Assembly: GCA_020633195.1 (NCBI GenBank)
Contig: JACKEC010000017.1
Location: 186,001 to 250,000, forward strand
Direction of reading: 5' to 3'
Source of the DNA: Sandaracinaceae bacterium
Lineage (GTDB): Bacteria > Myxococcota_A > Polyangia > Polyangiales > Sandaracinaceae
DNA: 64,000 nt
Below the pieces are notes generated by a model. The model had not been told where the DNA came from, searched no databases, and worked only from the letters and a program-made list of their open reading frames with translations. Positions 52,490 to 59,910 of this stretch are shown here, piece after piece (within the stretch, counting starts at the first letter, position 1; each line of letters opens with the position of its first letter). Position numbers and translations under genes: made by a program.

Positions 52490-52498
52490 GCCGCGGCC

Positions 52499-53260
52499 TC
52501 AGAAGCGCCGGCCGCGCCAGATCGCGAGGTCGACGTCCTGCTGCGCCGCGTAGCGGACCTGCACGCGGATCAGCTCCGCGTATGTCGCGGGCATCCGCTC
52601 CTGCATCGTCATCAGGACGCGGCCGGTCGCCTCGGCGTCGTTCGAGGCGCGGTGCGCGCCCTCGAGCGGGATCTCGAGGTGCTTGCAGATCTCGCCGAGC
52701 TTGGCGCTCTGCTCCGGGTAGAGCTCGCGCACCCAGACCAGCGGGTCCACCCACTCCACCTCGGACTGCATCGCCGGCGGCAGGTCGTCGCCCCAGGTGG
52801 TCTCGCCCATCCGCTCGAGCTCGGCGAGCAGGAAGCGCTTGTCGAAGCCCGCGTTGTAGGCGACGGGCAGGCGCCCCTCGAGGTGGGTGCGGATCTCGCT
52901 CCAGATCGCTTCGAAGCGCGGCTGATCCGCGAGCATCTCGTCGGTGATCCCGTGGACCGCGGTGGCCTCGGCGGGGACGGGGATCGTCGGCTGGATGAGC
53001 CAGTTCTGGCTCGCGGACAGGACGCCGTCGTCGAAGCACACGATGCCCATCTCGATCACGCGGTCGGTCGCCGGATCGAGGCCGGTGGTCTCGAAGTCGA
53101 TCACCGCGAAGGACGCCTCGGCCCAGACCAGGTCGGGCTCGAACCCCGTCGCGAGGCCCGGCACCGGCATCGCGATCCGGGCCTTCGCCAGGCGATCGGC
53201 GATCCCGGGGTAGTGACGACCCGTCGGGAAGCAGCCGCAGATCTCGACCTGACCACGCAT
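52499..53260 (-). CDS. DEDDh 3'-5' exonuclease (DnaQ-like)
   Basis: A 253-residue protein whose exonuclease domain starts near residue 48. The Exo I motif is AVIDFETTGLD, Exo II is VAYNAGFDKRFL, and Exo III is GAHRASNDAEATG with the His and Asp of the DEDDh set, so the metal ligands look complete. The fold is that of the DNA polymerase III epsilon proofreading subunit, but the gene has no polymerase link. A 45-residue N-terminal extension (KARIAMPVPGLATGFEPDL) is not recognised; the real start could be further in. It is divergent from gluQ. Confidence 0.88.
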   Translation of the reverse strand: MRGQVEICGCFPTGRHYPGIADRLAKARIAMPVPGLATGFEPDLVWAEASFAVIDFETTGLDPATDRVIEMGIVCFDDGVLSASQNWLIQPTIPVPAEATAVHGITDEMLADQPRFEAIWSEIRTHLEGRLPVAYNAGFDKRFLLAELERMGETTWGDDLPPAMQSEVEWVDPLVWVRELYPEQSAKLGEICKHLEIPLEGAHRASNDAEATGRVLMTMQERMPATYAELIRVQVRYAAQQDVDLAIWRGRRF

Positions 53261-53313
53261 CGGCGTCGACCATCACCCGTCGATCGATCGGCCGCAAGTG
53301 CTACGAGTCGGTG

Positions 53314-54213
53314 ATGGTCGCGCGGATGGTCGAACGCGGACGCTTCGCCCCGTCCCCGACGGGCCCGGTCCACCTCGGGACCGCGCGCACCGCGCTGCTC
53401 GGCTGGCTCCGGGCGCGATCCGTCGGGGGGGTCTTCGTGCTCCGCATGGAGGATCTCGACGCGCCCCGCGTCCGCGAGGGCGCGGCCGAGGCGATGCTCG
53501 AGGACCTGCGCTGGCTCGGTCTCGACTGGGACGAGGGGCCCGACGTCGGCGGGGACTACGGCCCGTACACGCAGTCGCTCAAGCTCGCGCGCTACGCGGA
53601 GGTCCTCGCCAGCCTCGCCGAGCACACCTATCCGTGCACCTGCTCGCGCAAGGAGATCGCCGAGATCGCCTCCGCGCCACACGGCGGCGAGCCCGTCTAC
53701 CCCGGCACCTGCCGAGACGGCCCGTCGCACCCCGAGCGCGAGGCGGCGATCCGCTTCCGGATGCCGGCGCCGCCGCCGAGCTTCGAGGACCTCCTCCTCG
53801 GCCACGTCGAGGGCCTCGGCGAGGGCGACTTCGTGCTCCACCGCAAGGACGGGCTCTTCGCTTACCAGCTCGCCTGCGTCGTCGACGACCACGACATGGC
53901 GATCACCGAGGTCCTGCGCGGAGACGACCTGGTTCCGTCCACGCCTCGCCAGATCGCGCTCTACCGCGCGCTCGGCTGGCCCGAGCCGGTGTTCGCGCAC
54001 GTGCCCCTGGTGCTCGGCGCCGACGGAGAGCGCCTCGCGAAGCGCCACGGCGCGATCGGGATCCGCGAGCTGCGCGACGCGGGTCGGACCGCCGCCTCGT
54101 TGGTCGGCGAGCTCGCGTTCGGGCTCGGGCTGATCGATCGCCTCGAGGACGTCACGCCCGCCGAGCTCGTCGATGGCTTCGATCTCTTGGGGCTTCGCCC
54201 CGTGACGCCTTAG
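53314..54213 (+). CDS. gluQ: Glutamyl-Q tRNA(Asp) synthetase
   Basis: A 299-residue GluRS-like protein without the anticodon-binding half. The HIGH-like motif is PVHLGTART, the KMSKS-like motif is RLAKRHGA, and the zinc site is YPCTCSRKEI followed by YPGTC. GluQRS attaches glutamate to the queuosine cyclopentenediol of tRNA(Asp). The size (about 300) matches the family. I start at ATG 53314, six bases after TACGAG; a GTG three bases earlier is also possible. The next gene begins 13 bases after the stop. Confidence 0.95.
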   Translation: MVARMVERGRFAPSPTGPVHLGTARTALLGWLRARSVGGVFVLRMEDLDAPRVREGAAEAMLEDLRWLGLDWDEGPDVGGDYGPYTQSLKLARYAEVLASLAEHTYPCTCSRKEIAEIASAPHGGEPVYPGTCRDGPSHPEREAAIRFRMPAPPPSFEDLLLGHVEGLGEGDFVLHRKDGLFAYQLACVVDDHDMAITEVLRGDDLVPSTPRQIALYRALGWPEPVFAHVPLVLGADGERLAKRHGAIGIRELRDAGRTAASLVGELAFGLGLIDRLEDVTPAELVDGFDLLGLRPVTP

Positions 54214-54226
54214 GTTTCGGGGACCG

Positions 54227-55006
54227 ATGCGTCGCCTCTGGCTCCTCGTCCCCGTGCTCCTGCTCGCCGCCGCGGCCGTCGTGCACGCGCAGCGCGCCAC
54301 CCCGCTTCGCGTCGTCGTCTACCAGGCGCCGGGCGTCGCCCCGCGCGCGCTCGAGACGGCCCTCGAGGCGTTCGTCGCGGCGGGCTTCGACGCCCGCGCG
54401 GTCACCCCGGAGGACGTGCGCGCCGGCGCGCTCGACGACGCGGACGTCGCGCTCTTCACGGGCGGGCGCGGGTCGCTGCAAGGTCGCCTGCTCCAGGAGG
54501 CGGGCCGCGAGCGGGTCCGCGCGTTCGTCCGTCGCGGCGGCGGCTACGTCGGCATCTGCGCCGGGTCCTACCTCGCCATCCAGGGGCCGGCCGAGTTCAA
54601 CAAGATCGGATTCGTGGCCGCGCACAACCTCACCGGCGATCGCTGGCACCGCGGCATCCGCCCGACCCGCGTCGTGCCCAACGACGGCAGCGAGCCGCTC
54701 GATCTGCACTACGCCAACGGGCCGCTGCTGACGCCCGAGCGCGTCGACGGCCTCGCGCCCTACGTCACGCTCGCGACCTTCGACGCGGACGTCTACTGGG
54801 AGGCCTACGACACTCACCCGGGCGAGATGCCGGGGACGCCCGCGGTCGCCGCGGCTCGCTACGGCGAGGGGAGGATCCTGCTCTTCAGCCCCAACCCGAC
54901 GCTCGACCCGGGTCACCCCGAGCTGCTCGTGCGTGGGGCGCAGTGGACGGCCCGCGGTGGCGCGGTGCCCGCGTCGCTCCAGTGGCGCGACGTGTTCGGT
55001 CCTTAG
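54227..55006 (+). CDS. BPL_N (class I glutamine amidotransferase-like) exported protein
   Basis: A 259-residue exported protein with signal LWLLVPVLLLAAAAVVHAQ. A DJ-1/amidotransferase-like fold of the biotin-protein ligase N-terminal type follows: ALFTGGRGSLQGRLLQEAG, FVRRGGGYVGICAGSYLAIQ with the nucleophile-elbow Cys, and HYANGPLL. The C-terminal half has YWEAYDTHPGEMPGTP and GEGRILLFSPNPTLDPGHP with a conserved His. Activity unknown; the Cys is present. Follows gluQ closely (13 bases) but shares no obvious pathway. TAGGTT is ten bases before the ATG. Confidence 0.85.
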   Translation: MRRLWLLVPVLLLAAAAVVHAQRATPLRVVVYQAPGVAPRALETALEAFVAAGFDARAVTPEDVRAGALDDADVALFTGGRGSLQGRLLQEAGRERVRAFVRRGGGYVGICAGSYLAIQGPAEFNKIGFVAAHNLTGDRWHRGIRPTRVVPNDGSEPLDLHYANGPLLTPERVDGLAPYVTLATFDADVYWEAYDTHPGEMPGTPAVAAARYGEGRILLFSPNPTLDPGHPELLVRGAQWTARGGAVPASLQWRDVFGP

Positions 55007-55134
55007 GCCTGCAGGCCCTCGGGCAGGACGGCGCGAGCGCGGTGCTCGTGCGCGAAGAGGTGGACGACGAGGTACGCGCTGCCCACGACGTAGTGCGCGA
55101 TTCCCCCCGGAAGCTTCATGGCTTTTCGCAGCAT
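55003..55134 (-). CDS. Possible small ORF (about 43 residues)
   Basis: A minus-strand frame begins MLRKAMKLPGGIAHYVV, has a hydrophobic core (GIAHYVVGSAYLVVHLF) and ends EGLQA-stop. Its stop overlaps the stop of the BPL_N gene by two bases. It fills most of the gap between 55006 and 55193. An internal Met at 55119 gives a 38-residue version. There is no strong ribosome site, so it may be only a chance frame. If real it is a small membrane-associated protein. Confidence 0.3.
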   Translation of the reverse strand: MLRKAMKLPGGIAHYVVGSAYLVVHLFAHEHRARAVLPEGLQA

Positions 55135-55192
55135 GAGGACAGCCTGAACGGTCCCCGTTTCGTTCTTGTTTCCGCTGGTGAAAATCGATGCG

Positions 55193-56038
55193 TCACGGGG
55201 TCGGGGGCGGCGGCACGGTCGCGAGGAAGCCGAACAGCAGGACCGCGTAGCCCCCGATGAGGAGGAGCGCGAAGACGACGCGATAGCCGATCGCCGCGGC
55301 GGCGGCCCAGTCGGTCCCGCAGCGATGCGTCTCGCGGAGGCCCACCACCTCGAGCCCGACCACCCAGAACCACGTGAAGCTCCCGAGCAGCGGGACGAAC
55401 GTGAACAAGTAAGGCGCGTTGGCGTAGGAGCAGACCCGCAGCGTGTCCTCGAACGTGCCCTTGGTCTTCTTCCCGAGGGCGAGCACGCCGTGCGCGGCCG
55501 CGGCCGCCACGACCTGGCCGAACAGCGCGTTCGCCGGCCCGGCCATCAGCGCGAGGATCGGGCTGAAGCCCGCGATCACGCACCCGTAGGTCCCGAGCAG
55601 CGCGCCGATCGGCTGCGCCGCCTCGTCGCCGATCGCGGCGAACGTCCCGCCCGCGATGCCGAGGAAGATCCCCGCGACCGCGTAGGACAGGAACAGGCCG
55701 ATCGTGACCGCGATCACGCCGTGCAGCACCGCCATCATCACGCCGTCTTGCGTGGTCGGCGTGCGGAAGAAGCGCGCCGGGGAGCTCATCACCGCCTTGC
55801 ACGTCCGCCAGAACGCGCGCGTCGTCCCGAGCTCCTTCCGGCGCTCCCACGGGATGGGCTCGCCGAGGCCCTTGGCCGCGCAGCGCGTGCAAACCGACTT
55901 GTCCTTGACGGACGAGAACAGGCACTCCGCGCAGCCGAAGTCGCCGCAGCGCGTGCACACGAAGGTCGCCGCGACCTCGTGCGTCCCGCAGGTCGCTCCG
56001 TCGAGCGCCTCCTCGGTCGTCTCGGCCGCCGCGTTCAC
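55193..56038 (-). CDS. Zinc-finger plus YIP1-like membrane protein
   Basis: A 281-residue protein from GTG 56038. The N-terminal 60 residues have a B-box-like cysteine/histidine set (CGTHEVAATFVCTRCGDFGC, CTRCAAKGLG). About five membrane helices follow (MAVLHGVIAVTIGLFLSYAV, FSPILALMAGPANALFGQVV, YLFTFVPLLGSFTWFWVVGL, VVFALLLIGGYAVLLFG), in the pattern of YIP1-family proteins. The basic loop KKTKGTFEDTLRVCSYANAP is typical. TAGGAG lies six bases before the GTG. The family is broadly tied to membrane trafficking-like or stress roles, unclear in bacteria. Confidence 0.8.
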   Translation of the reverse strand: MNAAAETTEEALDGATCGTHEVAATFVCTRCGDFGCAECLFSSVKDKSVCTRCAAKGLGEPIPWERRKELGTTRAFWRTCKAVMSSPARFFRTPTTQDGVMMAVLHGVIAVTIGLFLSYAVAGIFLGIAGGTFAAIGDEAAQPIGALLGTYGCVIAGFSPILALMAGPANALFGQVVAAAAAHGVLALGKKTKGTFEDTLRVCSYANAPYLFTFVPLLGSFTWFWVVGLEVVGLRETHRCGTDWAAAAAIGYRVVFALLLIGGYAVLLFGFLATVPPPPTP

Positions 56039-56063
56039 CGGCGGCTCCTACGCGCTCGGGCCT

Positions 56064-56531
56064 TCAGAACTTCCCGGTGACCGAGAGGAACGTCATCTTG
56101 TCGTTCGTCTCGCGGAGGCGCGCCGAGAGGATCTTCACGAAGTTCCACAGGATCTCGTACGCGAGATCCTTGTCCAGGAAGAGCAGGTCTTCCAGGGCGC
56201 TCTTGGTCAGGACCAGGAGCCGGCAGCGCTCGTGGACCCGCGCGTCGGCGCTGCGGGGGAAGTCGTCGATGAGCGACATCTCCCCGAACGCGGCGCCCGG
56301 CCCGAGGACGGCGAGCGCCTCCTCGCCCATGCCCGAGACCTCGCGCGAGATGCGGACCTTCCCCTCCAGGATGAAGTAGAGCTTGTCGCCCACCTCGCCC
56401 TCTTTGAAGATCACGTCCCCCACGCGATAGGACTCCTCGGCGCAGATCGCGGCGAGCCGATCGATGCCCGCGGGGTGGATCTCGTTGAAGAGCTGGATCT
56501 TCGCCAGGGCGTCGCCTAGAGACTCGGCCAT
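56064..56531 (-). CDS. Cyclic nucleotide-binding domain protein
   Basis: A 155-residue stand-alone CNB domain: YRVGDVIFKEGEVGDKLYFI, the phosphate-binding cassette-like PGAAFGEMSLIDDFPRSAD (Arg present), and a C-terminal helix (LAYEILWNFVKILSARLRET). No DNA-binding or kinase domain is attached. Such small CNB proteins in myxobacteria may act as regulators or docking subunits. It ends 25 bases before the YIP1-like gene. TACCAT precedes the ATG by ten bases. cAMP or c-di-GMP binding cannot be told from sequence. Confidence 0.88.
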   Translation of the reverse strand: MAESLGDALAKIQLFNEIHPAGIDRLAAICAEESYRVGDVIFKEGEVGDKLYFILEGKVRISREVSGMGEEALAVLGPGAAFGEMSLIDDFPRSADARVHERCRLLVLTKSALEDLLFLDKDLAYEILWNFVKILSARLRETNDKMTFLSVTGKF

Positions 56532-56598
56532 CGGTCTCGCGATGGTATCGGCCGTGACCGGGGGCCGCCAGTAACGCGGGACCCCGGCGCGCGACCTC

Positions 56599-57546
56599 TC
56601 ACAGCAGGCCGTGCTCGGCCAGCCAGCGCTCGGCCTCGATGGCCGACATGCACCCGGTCCCCGCGGCGGTGACGGCCTGCCGGAACACGTGGTCCTGCAC
56701 GTCGCCGCAGGCGAAGACGCCCTCGATGTTGGTCGCCGTCGAGTTCGGCTTGGTCAGCAGGTAGCCGAGGTCGTCGAGGTCGAGCCAGTCGCGGAACACC
56801 TTCGTGCTCGGGATGTGGCCGATCGCGATGAAGAGGCCCGTGCAGTCCTTCACGTGCGTCTCGCCCGTCTGCAGGTTCTTGACGCGGACGCCGGTCACCT
56901 CGCCCTTGGCGACGTCGAGGACCTCCTCGACCGCCGAGTGCCACAAGAACGAGATCTTGTCGTGCTTGAGCGCGCGCTCCTGCATGATCTTGGACGCGCG
57001 GAGCTCGCCGCGGCGGTGGATGACGGTGACGCTGGCGCACAGGCCGGCGAGGTAGAGCGCCTCCTCCATCGCGGTGTCGCCGCCGCCGACGACGCAGACG
57101 TGCTGCTCGCGGAAGAAGTAGCCGTCGCAGGTCGCGCACGCGCTCACGCCGTGGTTCTGCAGCAGCTTCTCGCTCTCGAGGCCGAGCCAGCGGGCCGACG
57201 CCCCGGTCGCCACGATCACCGCGTTCGACTCGTAGACGTCGTCGCCCACGAAGCACTTGTAGGGGCGCTCCGAGAAGTCCACGCGGTCCACGTCGGCCGT
57301 GATGATCTCGGTGCCGAAGCGCAGGGCCTGATCGCGGAAGTGCTTCATGAGCTCGGGGCCCGTGATGCCCTCCGGGAAGCCCGGGTAGTTCTCGACCTCC
57401 GTGGTGATCATCAGCTGACCGCCCGGGATCATGCCGTCCATCATGAAGCCCTCGATGCACAGGGGCTTCAGGTTGGCGCGAGCGGCGTAGATGGCGGCCG
57501 TGAGCCCGGCGGGACCAGAGCCGATGATGATGACGTTGCGGGTCAT
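56599..57546 (-). CDS. trxB: Thioredoxin reductase
   Basis: A 315-residue flavoprotein with FAD site IIGSGPAGLTAAIYAARA, the redox-active CATCDGYFF (CxxC) near residue 138, NADPH site VVGGGDTAMEEALYL and the C-terminal GVFACGDVQDHVFRQAVTAA. It passes electrons from NADPH to thioredoxin. TAGAGG ends six bases before the ATG. No trxA is adjacent in the window. Length is the family norm. Confidence 0.96.
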   Translation of the reverse strand: MTRNVIIIGSGPAGLTAAIYAARANLKPLCIEGFMMDGMIPGGQLMITTEVENYPGFPEGITGPELMKHFRDQALRFGTEIITADVDRVDFSERPYKCFVGDDVYESNAVIVATGASARWLGLESEKLLQNHGVSACATCDGYFFREQHVCVVGGGDTAMEEALYLAGLCASVTVIHRRGELRASKIMQERALKHDKISFLWHSAVEEVLDVAKGEVTGVRVKNLQTGETHVKDCTGLFIAIGHIPSTKVFRDWLDLDDLGYLLTKPNSTATNIEGVFACGDVQDHVFRQAVTAAGTGCMSAIEAERWLAEHGLL

Positions 57547-57552
57547 GGGGTG

Positions 57553-57558
57553 CCTCTA
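57553..57558 (-). promoter_or_regulatory. Putative -10 box for trxB
   Basis: TAGAGG on the reverse strand, six bases before the trxB ATG, spaced for a leaderless transcript. The last base departs from TANNNT. Confidence 0.35.
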
Positions 57559-57576
57559 GCCCAACTACGTAGGGCC

Positions 57577-57593
57577 TGGCAATCACGATGCCA
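57577..57593. promoter_or_regulatory. Inverted repeat in the trxB/LuxR intergenic region
   Basis: TGGCA (57577-57581) and TGCCA (57589-57593) form an inverted repeat with a 7-base spacer, between divergent trxB and the LuxR-type gene. It may be an operator for either. The rest of the 139-base gap shows TTGACG at 57597 but no good -10. Confidence 0.3.
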
Positions 57594-57685
57594 CCCTTGA
57601 CGTGGGACACCGTGGCAGGAGAAAGTCACAACAACGTCAGCGCCCTCAGGTGGGGGTGTAGCGATCGTGTCTGGAAGGGGGGGCC

Positions 57686-58279
57686 TTGTTGACACATCGG
57701 CAGTGGGAGATCGTGGAGCAGCTAGTCGATCTGGATCCGGTCGACAGCTATCCGAAACGGGGCGCCGCGCGAGTCGCGGAGCTGGTTGGGTCGACGGGAT
57801 ATCGACTGCATCTGGGTGACGAGCACCACGTGAGCGAGCCCGCTCCGCACGGGGACCCGGGGTTGACCCTGGCCCTGGCGGTCGGCGACGAGTCGCTCGG
57901 GGTGCTGCACCTGCACGGGGTGATCACGGACGACGCTCGGCACCTGGCCGAGAAGGGCGGCCGGATCTTCGCGAGGGGCCTGCGCAACGCGCGACGCCTC
58001 GACGACCGTCACGGGGTGAGGACGGCGGAGGACGTGCAAGCGATGCTCGAGCGGACGCCGCTGACGCCGCGCGAGCGCGACGTGGTCGGCCGCCTGCTGT
58101 CGGGCGCGACCACGCGTCAGATCGCCACGAGCACCGGTCTCACGGTCGCTACCGTGAACACCTACCTGAAGCGCATCTTCGCGAAGCTGGGGGTGCACAG
58201 CCGGGTGGAGCTCGTCGCGCGTGTCACCGGCACCCGCGGCGCGATCCCGTCCGACAGCACGGAGTCGTCGCCGGCGTAG
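57686..58279 (+). CDS. LuxR-type HTH regulator
   Basis: A 197-residue protein. The C-terminal 65 residues are a LuxR/FixJ helix-turn-helix (LTPRERDVVGRLLSGATTRQIA, LTVATVNTYLKRIFAKLGVHS). The N-terminal domain (LVDLDPVDSYPKRGAARVAE, LALAVGDESLGVLHLHG) is not recognised and looks like a small sensor, not a receiver. The start is TTG 57686 or 57689, after GGAAGGGGGG. It is likely a transcription activator of unknown signal. Divergent from trxB and 13 bases before moaC. Confidence 0.88.
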   Translation: MLTHRQWEIVEQLVDLDPVDSYPKRGAARVAELVGSTGYRLHLGDEHHVSEPAPHGDPGLTLALAVGDESLGVLHLHGVITDDARHLAEKGGRIFARGLRNARRLDDRHGVRTAEDVQAMLERTPLTPRERDVVGRLLSGATTRQIATSTGLTVATVNTYLKRIFAKLGVHSRVELVARVTGTRGAIPSDSTESSPA

Positions 58280-58292
58280 TAGGCTCGTCGGC

Positions 58293-58787
58293 GTGTCCGA
58301 CGAGCTCACCCACCTCGACGCGCAAGGCCGCGCGCGCATGGTCGACGTCTCCGACAAGGACGTGACCGCGCGCGAGGCCGTGGCGTCCGCTCGCGTCCGC
58401 ATGCGGCCCGAGACCGTGGCGGCGCTGCAAGCGGGCGCGACGAAGAAAGGCGACGTGCTCGCGACGGCGCGGATCGCCGGGATCCAGGCGGCCAAGCGCA
58501 CCCCGGAGCTCATCCCGCTCTGTCACCACGTGGCGCTGAGCTCGGTCGAGGTCCGCTTCGACGCGCGAGAGGACTCGGTCGAGATCGAGACCGTGGCGCG
58601 CGCCAAGGACAAGACCGGCGTCGAGATGGAGGCGCTGACCGCGGCGAGCGTCGCGGCGCTCACGATCTACGACATGCTCAAGGCGATCGATCGCGGCATG
58701 ACGATCGAGCACGTGCGCCTCGAGACCAAGACCGGCGGCGCCCGCGGCGACTACCGCCGTGACGCCGAGACCGCGTCGAAGAAGTAG
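58293..58787 (+). CDS. moaC: Cyclic pyranopterin monophosphate synthase MoaC
   Basis: A 164-residue protein from GTG 58293 with the MoaC pattern: LTHLDAQGRARMVDVSDK, IAGIQAAKRTPELIPLCHH, the TGVEMEALTAASVAALTIYD motif and the C-terminal KTGGARGDYRR. It turns the radical-SAM product of MoaA into cyclic pyranopterin monophosphate for molybdenum cofactor. No moaA is nearby. Its last 37 bases overlap the 3' end of the convergent lipoprotein gene. Confidence 0.96.
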   Translation: MSDELTHLDAQGRARMVDVSDKDVTAREAVASARVRMRPETVAALQAGATKKGDVLATARIAGIQAAKRTPELIPLCHHVALSSVEVRFDAREDSVEIETVARAKDKTGVEMEALTAASVAALTIYDMLKAIDRGMTIEHVRLETKTGGARGDYRRDAETASKK

Positions 58788-59896
58788 CCGCTCGACACCC
58801 GCGCGCAGATGAAGGGATCGGTCGTCGGCTCGAAGTCCGCGATCGACTCGAGGACCGAGCGGACGGTGCCGCCGATGCCCGGCATCGCCGCCTCTGCCTG
58901 CGCGACGAGGAAGTCGACCTCGGTGCTCGCGCCGACCACGCCGAGCCCGATCTGGGTGGCGTCCACCGTCCCGCGGAGCTCCGGCGCGTCGAGCTGCAGG
59001 GGGAGCAGGACGCCCGCCGAGCCGGGCAGCACCAGGGTGTCGGGCCACCGCACCCGCAGGCGGCCTTCGAAGATGTCGCCGGTGGTCGGCGGCGTCAGCT
59101 CGCGCACCGTGTCGAACGCCTGACCGGCGGCGATCCGGCCGTCGGCCTCGAGGGTGGGCGCGCCACCTCCGGGCACCGCGCCGACGTAAAGCGCCACCTG
59201 CACGTCGTCGTCGTGCTCGAAGCTCTCGACCCCGGTCAGCTCGAGGAGCACGAGGAAGGTCCCCTCGGCGATGCCGCGCGCGAACGTCGCGTCGAGGCAG
59301 CCGTCGACCACCATGCCCGGGCACGTGGCCGCGTCGAGCAGGCCCTCGATCGTGGTGACGAGGCTCGACATCGCGTTGTCGATGCCGACGTGGCTGGGAT
59401 CGCGGAGGCTGTGGTAGTCGAGCCCGAGCTCCTCGCAGTTGGCGTCGAGCGCGGTCGAGCCCGAGCCCGAGTCCAGCCCGTCGAGGTTGAAGCCGGCGGC
59501 CGTCCCCGCGAAGCTCGCCTCGGGCATCGACCACGTGCGGATCACGTAGGTGTACGTGCCCGGCGCCATGTCGCGAGGCACCACCACGGTGCGCTCGGCG
59601 TCCGAGCGCGTGGGCTCGGTCGTGGCGCAGGGCGGCGTGGTGCCAGCCATGCAGCGCAAGTCGCGTGGCGGGAACGTGGTCGTCGCACCGCCCGCGTCGA
59701 GCGCGCCCGCGTCGGAGCCCGCGTCGAGCGGCCCGGCGTCGGAGCCCGCGTCCGCGCCCGCGTCGAAGCCGGCGTCCGGCGGGCCCCCCGCGTCGACGTC
59801 GGGGCTCGCGTCGAAGCCGGCGTCCGGCGAGCCGTCCCCCCCACAGGCCCCGAGGAGCAACGTCGCGAAGGCGAAGACGACCAATCGGCGTGCCAT
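58751..59896 (-). CDS. Lipoprotein with Asp-Ala-Gly linker, unknown function
   Basis: A 381-residue lipoprotein (FATLLLGACG, Cys18) with a DAG-rich linker (about residues 24-70; DASPDVDAGGPPDAGFDAG) then a 300-residue domain with six cysteines that is beta-rich (YTYVIRTWSMPEASFAGTA, GDIFEGRLRVRWPDTLVLPG). It resembles no family I can name. TAGAAC ends six bases before the ATG. It converges with moaC, overlapping its 3' end by 37 bases, so both C-termini are fixed by the same DNA. Confidence 0.8.
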   Translation of the reverse strand: MARRLVVFAFATLLLGACGGDGSPDAGFDASPDVDAGGPPDAGFDAGADAGSDAGPLDAGSDAGALDAGGATTTFPPRDLRCMAGTTPPCATTEPTRSDAERTVVVPRDMAPGTYTYVIRTWSMPEASFAGTAAGFNLDGLDSGSGSTALDANCEELGLDYHSLRDPSHVGIDNAMSSLVTTIEGLLDAATCPGMVVDGCLDATFARGIAEGTFLVLLELTGVESFEHDDDVQVALYVGAVPGGGAPTLEADGRIAAGQAFDTVRELTPPTTGDIFEGRLRVRWPDTLVLPGSAGVLLPLQLDAPELRGTVDATQIGLGVVGASTEVDFLVAQAEAAMPGIGGTVRSVLESIADFEPTTDPFICARVSSGYFFDAVSASRR

Positions 59897-59902
59897 CGAG
59901 AC

Positions 59903-59908
59903 GTTCTA
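59903..59908 (-). promoter_or_regulatory. Putative -10 box, leaderless
   Basis: TAGAAC on the reverse strand, then GTCTCG, then the ATG of the lipoprotein gene at 59896. Confidence 0.35.
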
Positions 59909-59910
59909 CC

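Noticed and set aside
57597..57602. TTGACG as -35 for the LuxR-type gene
   Set aside because: No acceptable -10 at 16-18 bases; left as part of the intergenic note only.
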